From: Siphonodentalium dalli
Taxonomy: Eukaryota; Mollusca; Scaphopoda; Gadilida; Siphonodentaliidae
NCBI GenBank assembly: GCA_032622095.1
Contig: CP136063.1
Span: 214,973,982-215,037,981 of the forward strand
DNA length: 64,000 bases
Direction of reading: 5' to 3'
The notes beneath the pieces are model-generated. The model was not told the origin of the DNA, did not search any database, and worked only from the letters and a program-made list of their open reading frames with translations. How positions within the stretch are numbered: the stretch's first letter is position 1; every line of letters starts with the position of its first letter. The translations under genes and the position numbers were made by a program. Below are positions 56,453 to 64,000 of this stretch, piece after piece.

Positions 56453-57418
56453 ATGGAAATTTCCCCTTTTGACTTTGGATGCTTTTGGCATCACTGTGTG
56501 CATCCACGTACACTTCATTGCACCAGTGCCTCAACTGCCACTTACTCTCTCAAAGGCCACACTCTTAAAGAAGCTAAAACTGAAAATATCCAAAATAACT
56601 TAAATTGGGATCAGAATATTGATCAGATAATATCAAATGGCAACAGAGCCCTTCAATATTTTTAACCCTTTGAGTGCCAGGGGCCGATATTATCGGCCCT
56701 AAACCTACACAATAAGTCTGTTAAAGAATATAATAAAATATATTAAAATTGTAAAAAATTGTAAAAAAAATAAAATAAAAAAATATTTGTTAAGCCAATG
56801 CATTCTCTTATATATGCGAGGCGACCTATGGTCGACTCGCATATATAAGAGAATGCATTGGCACAGGGTATATGGGTTGATACAAAAATCGGACCTGGCA
56901 CTCAAAGGGTTAAAGAGAAACCTCAAAGTATCATCTATAGACATCATTGATCAAGAGCAGAGCATATCAAGCACTCATCAGGGCCAAACTTGAATATAGC
57001 GATACAATATGGGACCGACATCACAAAGGAGAAATAGACAAAGTAGAAAAAGTACAATGCTGCTCAGCTAGATATGTTTCAAACAGATTCCATAACATCA
57101 GTTCAGTCACCGAGATGCTTGACAACCTTCACTTGCAAAGCCTACAAGAAAGACGACTTAAATCCAGACTCACTATGCTTTACAAAATTAATAACAATCT
57201 CATCTTTTCTGATTCAAATGATGTACTCATCCCAAATTCCAAAACGATTACAAATACTGTTTTTACACCCCCCCCCCCCCCCCCCCCCCCCCGAACTGTT
57301 ACTCAATGGAATAAACTAACACAAGACTGTATCTTCTGAGGATCTAGAAAGCTTCAAAACAACACTATCTCCTGAAGTCTTGAAGCCTCCTATCCTCCTC
57401 GACCACACCAACAAGTAA
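56453..57418 (+). pseudogene. Non-LTR retrotransposon reverse transcriptase, C-terminal remnant
   Basis: Segments read, in order, SLKGHTLKEAKTENIQ, NWDQNIDQIISNGNRALQY (to 56665), then after an A element KRNLKVSSIDI, then with a frame change YQALIRAKLEYSDTIWD, EKVQCCSARYVSNRF, LQERRLKSRLTMLYKI and TVTQWNKLTQD. After another shift comes LESFKTTLSPEVLKP, with a stop at 57416-57418. This order is the thumb and C-terminal tail of LINE reverse transcriptases of the jockey/CR1/L2 kind. Endonuclease and palm (the YADD region) are absent, so the copy is 5' truncated, as usual for LINEs. A run of 25 C at 57268-57292 sits in the coding part. A tail with repeated GAA (AAGAAGAAGAAG, near 57550) may mark the 3' end. 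Confidence 0.85.
56666..56909. mobile_element. A-family MITE inside the LINE remnant
   Basis: TTAA lies at 56662-56665 and 56910-56913, with A ends in inverted orientation and one shared hairpin. The target TTAA lies at the codons joining ALQYF to KRNL of the reverse transcriptase. Confidence 0.9.
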
Positions 57419-57670
57419 ACAGCTGAGATTGTACATAGTTTTAACTGTTTTTAATGCGAAAACTAATCTTTTATTAATAGTATAAAAATACAAAACAAAA
57501 TCCACTCCAAGGCTAATAATGGTCAGTAAATGGCCGACAGCTGCATCCAGAAGAAGAAGAAGATGCATCTCCCCTGACCCAAGTCCCTCCCTGCCCCTCC
57601 CTCCCACCCACAGGATCACACAACAGCGAACATATAGGCTAGCATAAAAACAATCTTTCCGCAGTTTTAA

Positions 57671-58109
57671 CCCTTTGAGTGCCAGGGGCCGATCTCATAG
57701 GCCCTAATTTATGGTCTGTACAGTGCCCTGAAAAAATAAAAAAATTGAATGTTTTTTTGGGTATGCTTAAGCATGCTATAGCAAATTTTAAAACAAACTG
57801 GATAAAACCTTAGGAGCATGTTATAACTCAAAACTATCACCAAGTATTCATAGTAATAATTTTGATGCCCATGAAAAACGTAAGATTCCCTGGCACTAAA
57901 CCTACAAAATAAGCCTGTTAAAGAATATAAGAAAAAAATATTAAAATTGTAAAAAATTGTAAAAAATAAGAACAAATGATGAAAAATTGTTAGGCCAATG
58001 TATTCTCTTATATATGCGAGGCGACCTATGGTCGACTCGCATATATAAGAGAATGCATTGGCACAAGGTATATGGGTTGATACAAAAATCGGACCTGGTA
58101 CTGAAAGGG
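57671..58109. mobile_element. A-family MITE, near full length
   Basis: TTAA lies at 57667-57670 and 58110-58113. It is in inverted orientation relative to 9865, with all A landmarks including GCTTAAGCATGCTATAGC and one shared hairpin. It gives a 139-residue ORF that is only MITE translation. Confidence 0.9.
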
Positions 58110-58113
58110 TTAA

Positions 58114-58614
58114 AGGTGAAACTACCACATCGTGATTGTACTGCTATTGAAGAACCTCTGCATTATATCTGATGCACTGCATCTGCACTTCGATCACCAA
58201 GACATAGGAAGATAGGTTAATTTAGCCCGCTATAAGAGTTAATATAATCTCAATTTAATGAGATAGGATTTGGACAGAAATGAAATTGAATTTAAAGATT
58301 TTTTATGGAATTAAATGTAAAATTAATTGATTAGAATTTCCTATTGGGATTACAGAGGCTGCCTAATTTATCCGTCTCCGTACGTATTGAATTGGTGTCG
58401 ATTTTACTTTGAATTTTTGTATAACTTTTATTGGATTTTATTGAATAGTGCTAGATTGCATTCATTTCCATTGAACTCTTTAGGAAATTTCTGCATTAGG
58501 GGATTACTTCCTCAATATAATACTGTGTGCATTCATGTGCATGAGCAAATCTCGTTTCTTGGTGTCTATGTCACAATGACACTGAATCAGACATACACAG
58601 AATGCGCTTGCTTC
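58114..58614. other. No gene recognised
   Basis: The 100-residue ORF at 58327-58629 is hydrophobic and without a domain. CAATGACACTGAATCAGACA near 58575 recurs near 60435, followed in both places by CACAGTATCCTTCT, so part of the flank of the next C element is duplicated. Confidence 0.3.
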
Positions 58615-58618
58615 TTAA

Positions 58619-58857
58619 CCCTTTCGTAACTGGAGCTTCCTGAAATTTTGCAAAAACCCTGTTCCAATGCATTCTCTTATATATGCGAGTCTCCCATAGG
58701 GAGCCTTGCATATTTAAGAGAATACTTTGGCCTAACAATATTTTCCTTGACCTTGTAAGCCAGTGCATTCTCTTATGTATGCGAGGCTCCCTATGAGAGA
58801 CTTGCACTGGCACAGGGTCTTTAATGCTGCACCAATGCAGCTCCCGTCATGAAAGGG
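58619..58857. mobile_element. C-family MITE
   Basis: TTAA at 58615-58618 and TTTA at 58858-58861. The ends are CCCTTTCGTAACTGGAGC and GCTCCCGTCATGAAAGGG. It inserted in a segment whose empty counterpart lies at about 60430-60545. Confidence 0.85.
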
Positions 58858-58861
58858 TTTA

Positions 58862-59319
58862 TGGTTCAGTGCATGATATACTGTCAGCACAGTATCCTTC
58901 TGTGATCATAAGAGTGCCATAAATTGTCGGCCAGTAACACACATGTGCAGTTCTGTGTTCTGTGTTTATTAGACACCCGGTCAGGATATCCTATATGATT
59001 TTATCTGAAGTTTTCTTCTTGTTATATTTTTATTTTGATGCGTTAGGCAAAAATAAAAATAATTTGAGTCTCAGACAATTTATTTTTCTCAATCAATGCG
59101 GGAGGGGTGATTTCATTTTTTTTTTTGTGCACATTGTAAGCATGGTTGATGATAGCTTCCCTTGTTTAGGAATAGTCAGAAAATGTAGAGGGAACTTTGT
59201 CTTGGTTATACACCCATTTAATCCGATATAAAAATGACATTGGTGCTACTAGTATACCTGTATGACATAGGGATTACCTATAATGTTATAATGCCCCTGA
59301 CTATTCACAATTGTTATTG
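58862..59319. other. No gene recognised
   Basis: Unique sequence. The 89-residue ORF at 58962-59231 is AT-rich with no domain. Confidence 0.3.
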
Positions 59320-60121
59320 TTATTATACCCCCCCCCCGCAACGAAGTTAGGGGGGGTATACTGGAGTCAGCTCGTCCGTCCATCCGTCTGTCGTCCATCT
59401 GTCGTCCGTCCGTCCGTCCGTGGACACAAATTTGAGTTTTTCTCAGTCGTTTTTTTTATCAATTTCCGTGAAACTTGGCACAGACATCAACCATCATGGG
59501 AACCTGTGCACCTGCGATTATGACGTCTGTCGAACTTCTTTTTTTTTTAGTTATCCCCCCTTTTTCGACTTAGAAAATTTTCGCAACATGTATACTTTTG
59601 TCCGAGCTTTTATTCCTACATTTTTCGGTCAATTTTTTTAAAACGTGGCACAGATATTTAGTACCATTGGAACTTGTGCACTTGCGATTATGACATCTGT
59701 CCGACATTTTTTTGGTGGAGTTATCCCCCTTTTTCAACTTAGAAACTTTTTTTGCAACATGCATAATTTTGTCCGAGCTTTTATTCCTACATTTTTGGTC
59801 AATGTTTTTTAATCTTGGCACTGATATTTATTACCATGGGAACCTGTGCACCTGCGATTATGACGTCTGTCCGACATTTTTTGTGTGGAGTTATTCCCCT
59901 TTTTCGACTTAGAAATTTGTTTGCAACATACATAATTTTGTCCAAGCTTTTATTCCTACAATTTTCGGTCAATAGGTTTAAGATTAGGGTTATGGTTGTA
60001 CACCTGCAATGGGAACTGTTATTTTATTATTTTAACTAAATGTTTACTGACATGTGAAACATCTTAGTATTTTTTAAAAAGGGGGGTATCCGTAGTCCCA
60101 TTGGGACAGTCACACCTCTAG
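59320..60121 (+). mobile_element. Possible Helitron-derived repeat with internal ~160-bp tandem units
   Basis: Opens with ATACCCCCCCCC and AGTTAGGGGGGGTATACTGG, has a GTCCGTCC microsatellite, then about four units containing TTGTCCGAGCTTTTATTCC and ACCTGTGCACCTGCGATTA. It closes GTCCC-ATT-GGGAC hairpin (60095-60107), then CTAG before T (60118-60122). The hairpin plus CTAG suggests a Helitron 3' end; the 5' TC end is unclear. The ORFs here are repeat translations. Confidence 0.5.
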
Positions 60122-60770
60122 TTTATAAATTGACACCTCTCCATTATAACATGTGATCCTAAATTTCCTCCTGCGCCTTTCAATTGTTCTGATGTTATAA
60201 TTAGTACACAAGCCTATGATGATCAGTTAATCATTTTCTTTAATGAAGCCATCTACTTAATTTTCTATGTCACTGTGTGTATACATGATATTCAGTCTAT
60301 CAATCACAGAGATATGTTAAGAGTGCATGTATGTTACAATTAATGCTCAATACATACGATCATGTTGGTAAAAAATACCATAATAAATTTGAAGAAAAAA
60401 AATGAAAAAATAAATCGATATTTCTTGGTGAATGTCACAGACACTGAATCAGACAAACACAGAATTGCACTGGTCTGTTACTGACATTGGTTAATAGCTT
60501 GAGTCTAGTGGCATATATACTGATAGCACAGTATCCTTCTACCTGAGCAAGATTATTCTCCATTTCTATTTGATCATCCTATCAGAGTGTTTCACATCAC
60601 TTCAGCATTATATTCTAATTTTGATGGGTATGAGTATGATTTTATTATTTTAAAGTCTGCATTGCATTGTCAAGTTAATTGTTAGTTACTTGTGTGAAAC
60701 TAACATCTTTTCCAAACTGGTACGATATTTCGCAGCATTATCTTCAGTTTACAGTTAGACACATTTAGTA
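60122..60770. other. No gene recognised
   Basis: Unique sequence, including the segment near 60430-60545 duplicated around 58575-58900. Confidence 0.3.
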
Positions 60771-60774
60771 TTAA

Positions 60775-61031
60775 CCCTTTCATGACGGGAGCTGCACTTG
60801 TATAGCATTAAAGATCCTGTGCCAATGCATTCTCTTATATATGCGAGTCTCCCATGGGGAGCCTCGCATATTTAAGAGAATGCACTGGCTTACAACGTCA
60901 AGGTAAATATTTTTTGGCCAATGTATTCTCTTATATATATGCGAGACTCCCTATGGGAGACTCGCATATATAAGAGAATGCATTGGCACAGAGTTTTCAC
61001 AAAATTTCAGGAAGCTCCAGTCATGGAAGAG
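60775..61031. mobile_element. C-family MITE
   Basis: TTAA lies at 60771-60774 and 61032-61035. The ends are CCCTTTCATGACGGGAGC and GCTCCAGTCATGGAAGAG. Both hairpins are intact, making this one of the best C copies. Confidence 0.9.
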
Positions 61032-61072
61032 TTAAATGGTCAAATGTTAAAATAAATTTTTTGTTTTTGCAG

Positions 61073-61110
61073 TCAGCGAGTCCAACAACAACTGTGGTTT
61101 CAGTTGTGTA
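61073..61110 (+). other. Weak candidate for the next CAAP1 exon
   Basis: TTTGTTTTTGCAG ends at 61072. Joining the phase-1 base of the 51333-51417 exon would read VSESNNNCGFSC before a GTAGGC donor-like site. A short polar segment after ILS is plausible for CAAP1, but no conserved residue supports it. Without splicing, the frame runs on through hydrophobic residues to a stop. Confidence 0.15.
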
Positions 61111-61643
61111 GGCATTTTTCCGAGATTCTTACATTGTATATCTTGGCTGCATATCATTGTCTGTGAGAGTACTTTGACATTTTTTTGGTATTTACTGCTA
61201 CTTCAGAGGGATTCACCGCTGTTTTAATTCTACCACCAAGGAAGAGAATTATGAAAATACACAAATTTAGATGTTCATCCCCTGTTAAACTAACTGAGCA
61301 AACTAATTGATGAACACGAAATGACGCATTGATAATTACATTGGCGGATGGTTCTAATCGTCGCTAACTAAGAAAATGTCACAAAACGTGTTTAGCGCCT
61401 GAAGCAAGTGTGACGAGAATTAGTTATAGAGTGCAGCTCGATAAATATATTACTACAAACACCAATAAAGTTTGGTTTTACCATAAATTTCAAAAATTCT
61501 TGCACGTTGTAACCAGTTTTATTTGATGAATATCATATGGGCACGAGTCTTGCTGCATAGTCTTCATTCCGGGACGAATGAGCCTTCATTATAGTTTTAC
61601 ATGATGACGATACAAGTGTACTTGTCAGTGAAATTAGGTTTGT
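61111..61643. other. No gene recognised
   Basis: Unique, less AT-biased stretch with an AATAAA at about 61465. No ORF or repeat can be assigned. Confidence 0.3.
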
Positions 61644-61647
61644 ATAA

Positions 61648-62037
61648 CCCTTTACCCAACAGAAGGGCCCTGTGCCAATGCATTCTCTTATATATGCGAG
61701 TCGACCATAGGTCGCCTCGCATATATAAGAGAATGCATTGGCTTAACACATTAAAAATTATAAAATTGTTAAGAATTTAAGAAAAAATGGTAAAAAGTGT
61801 TAAAAAAAAATTTGTTTAGGCCAATGCATTCTCTTATATATGCAAGGCGACCTATGGTCGACTCGCATATATAAGAGAATGCATTGGCACAGGGCATAAC
61901 TGTAACTATCACAATGTGGTCAAGGAGCCGGTTCCAATGATATCCATATTTGTATGGTTCTATTGAGACAGACCGAAGATATTTTAGGCTGTTGAAGCTT
62001 TATTTGGCCGGTTTTGGCCGGTTTGTTGGGTAAAGGG
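61648..62037. mobile_element. B-family MITE in a non-canonical ATAA site
   Basis: The ends are CCCTTTACCCAACAG and TGTTGGGTAAAGGG. Both flanks are ATAA (61644-61647 and 62038-62041) instead of TTAA. Two shared hairpins are present. Sequence is nearly identical to 8825 and 56045. Confidence 0.85.
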
Positions 62038-62203
62038 ATAATGCCCGTCTCATGAACACATGTCTGGACTCCTAATTTCTTGACCTATTAATTTTAACTG
62101 GTATACACAGTGGAATTTTATTTAAAAATTTTGTCCAGTTTTATTTATGCACAGGGGTCCATGAACTTTTAAAATAATTTTTTTTAATAAATGTTTTTAT
62201 TAA

Positions 62204-62441
62204 CCCTTTCATGATGGGAGCTGCGCTGGTGCAGCATTAAAGATTCTCTGCAAGTGCATTCTCTTATATATTTGAGTCTCCCATAGGGAGCCTCACATAT
62301 ATAAGAGAATGCACTGGCTTACAAGGTCAAGGTAAATAATGAATTCTCTTATATACATGTATGCGAGGCTCCCTATGGGAGAGTCACAAAAATAGGAGAA
62401 TGCATTGTCACACAGTTTTCGCAAATTTTCAGGAAGCTCCG
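62204..62441. mobile_element. C-family MITE, right end lost
   Basis: TTAA at 62200-62203 and CCCTTTCATGATGGGAGC at the left. The right side stops at CAGGAAGCTCCG, just short of the terminal AAAGGG. Confidence 0.8.
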
Positions 62442-62481
62442 TAAAGTTACCGGACCTTGTGTACCTACGGCATCCCCTATA

Positions 62482-62918
62482 CAAGCCTGGATATACTGTG
62501 TCTGACATTTGCAGAATGAGGTCCCCAGAGGGTGATTTGCTACTCCACACAATGGGCTAGCGTCACTAAATTCACCCACTGGGACCTCATTCTGCTTGGG
62601 TCTAATCTTCTGGGAAATATCTATAGTCTATAGTTTTAGATACTTTTTTAATTACCTTCTGTTCAGTTTGTATATTCCCTAAATTGCAGAAGATAAAATG
62701 CATAATCGAGGTGACTAATGGGTGAACATCACCAACTTCAACTGGGGAAATTCAGTCTGAACCTAGGTCTCCAATAGCAGTTGAGGCCCAAGCAGAGTGA
62801 GGTTCCCAGAGTCTGAATTTAGTGATGCTAGCCCACCATGCGGGGATAGCATCACTGAATAAATTCACCCTCTGGGGAACTAATTCTGCAAATGTTAGAC
62901 ACACTATGTCCAGGCTTC
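62482..62918. mobile_element. E-family hAT-type MITE, full length
   Basis: Starts CAAGCCTGGATATACTG and ends CTATGTCCAGGCTTC. CCCCTATA flanks it exactly (62474-62481, 62919-62926). Both modules and the central segment are present (437 bp). Confidence 0.9.
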
Positions 62919-62926
62919 CCCCTATA

Positions 62927-63139
62927 CAGTAATGCCCTAATTAATCGACTCCTTAACCACAGCAGAATTATGGGTAACTTTTCAGGATTTAGTCGGAAAT
63001 ATGGCTTGTTGCCAATCATCGGAAAGCTATCGGGGAGAGCTTTCCGATGAATGGCAACAAGCCATATTTCCGACTAAATCCTGAAAAGTTACCCATAATT
63101 CTGGTGTGGTTAAGGAGTCGATTAATTAGGAAATTACTG
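62927..63139. mobile_element. D-family foldback inserted in the target duplication of E
   Basis: TA at 62925-62926 is the end of the CCCCTATA duplication left by E. The right TA is at 63140-63141. The arms are near perfect. D therefore arrived after E. Confidence 0.9.
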
Positions 63140-63141
63140 TA

Positions 63142-64000
63142 CTTCTTTGCAGTCAAGGTTCCATATAAATTTGTAAGAACATAATCTTATTACCCTTATT
63201 ACGAATATTGCAAAGACAATTCAAATAAACCGCAGGAGTCATAATCCCAGAAAATATTGTCTATAGTGAGGAAAACGTTAATATTTCATGTTGCAGAGAA
63301 GCCATGCAGCATAAAACCGTACATCAATAGATTTCCGGGCGGCAATAAATTGAATTATGTTATTACGGATGGCTGTGGCTTTTCAACTCAAATTTTAATC
63401 TTTTTTCATGATTTATAAATTTTAATGTCGAATGCCACAGGAGAAATCAGCTTCTGCAGAGAAGTAAATTACATTTGATAACAACATACTCAATAAACTC
63501 AATTTTCTGCAATGCGTTTTTGAATCTATTGTCGTGAGACTTGTGGAATGTTTCTTTACGTCATGGTTTTAACTGCGTTGGATGTAATCGGAAATGACAA
63601 GCCTTGCTGGTCTAATGATCGCAGACAGGCCTGATGTAACTCAATTTGATATCAGTTTTGATGCGACGCCTTTGTGAAGTGATTTCATTATTTTTCATCG
63701 TAGTTTTTAAGCACGTTTTTAACCTGTGAAATTGAATCATGATTCTTTGTGATTCTGCAGCACTGCCTTCTCATTTTTCAATTCCTTTGAATTACTTGCA
63801 AAAAGGTGGCTTTCTATTGCATGAGCTGTGTATTTGTAGAACTCAAGACACAAAACTTTATTCTGGAACCATTTCCCACACCATTAAAGGGACCCAAGGT
63901 CTTCACAGTTGGTAAATATGCAAAAATTATGAAAGTCTGTAAAAACATCACCATTAAGAACAACATGGAGAAATAGATAAACTTTGTTATTATATTCATT
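63142..64000. other. No gene recognised
   Basis: Unique sequence to the window edge. TTAAAGGGACCCAAGG at 63884-63899 resembles an RGG-type TTAA element end, but the rest would lie outside the window. Confidence 0.3.

Noticed and set aside
57709-58128. 139-residue reverse ORF
   Set aside because: Contained in an A-family MITE; the same peptide pieces recur in all A copies.

Overview
The window is eukaryotic, AT-rich and overwhelmingly repetitive. It looks like intron and flank sequence from an animal genome, most likely a marine invertebrate. This rests on spliced, phase-compatible exons of a metazoan gene, a ZMYM1-like hAT transposase, non-LTR and Helitron remnants, and GTCCGTCC-rich repeats of the kind common in marine invertebrates. 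I cannot name the species. No bacterial or viral gene organisation, rRNA, CRISPR array or intact tRNA is visible.

The only host gene I recognise is CAAP1 (caspase activity and apoptosis inhibitor 1), on the + strand. Three exons are visible: 25627-25764, 27587-27769 and 51333-51417. All have GT/AG borders and phases 0, 0 and 1. They encode a lysine-rich N-terminus followed by the conserved CAAP core. Intron 2 is 23.6 kb because it is packed with transposons. The remaining C-terminal exons are probably beyond the window; a weak candidate lies at 61073. A CRE/E-box/CCAAT cluster at 25448-25555 may be the promoter.

Most of the rest consists of short non-autonomous DNA transposons, which I group into families by their ends. 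Four families have TTAA target duplications and ends starting CCCTTT, as in piggyBac-type elements: A (CCCTTTGAGTGCCAGG), B (CCCTTTACCCAACA), C (CCCTTTCATGACGGGAGC) and F (CCCTTTCTATACTAAATGG). Family D is a near-perfect foldback with TA duplications (CAGTAATGCCC, Tc1/mariner type). E (CAAGCCTTGAAATAG) and G (CAGGGACCAGCC) have 8-bp duplications (hAT type). Single insertions with GGCC ends/TAA, RGG ends/TTAA and CTAG-T ends represent Harbinger-like, Kolobok-like and Helitron elements.

Region by region: 0-11 kb holds two minor tandem/foldback repeats and a D>A>Harbinger nest. 11.3-15.05 kb is a 31-bp minisatellite split by a hAT element. 16.4-17.6 kb is a four-level nest E>G>D>B. 17.75-19.3 kb is a tandem triplication. 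20.7-22.3 kb is a decayed hAT with transposase inside F. 25-51 kb is CAAP1, whose big intron contains a hAT, a C>TTAA-element>hAT nest, a 2.2-kb Kolobok-like element inside A, and three head-to-tail Helitrons inside G. 51-64 kb contains more of the same families plus a LINE reverse transcriptase remnant interrupted by A.

The most distinctive structural observation is that three TTAA families with different ends (A, B, C) carry the same approximately 65-bp hairpin module. Its stem differs between families by two compensated base pairs. Several nests can be checked internally against empty sites within the window.
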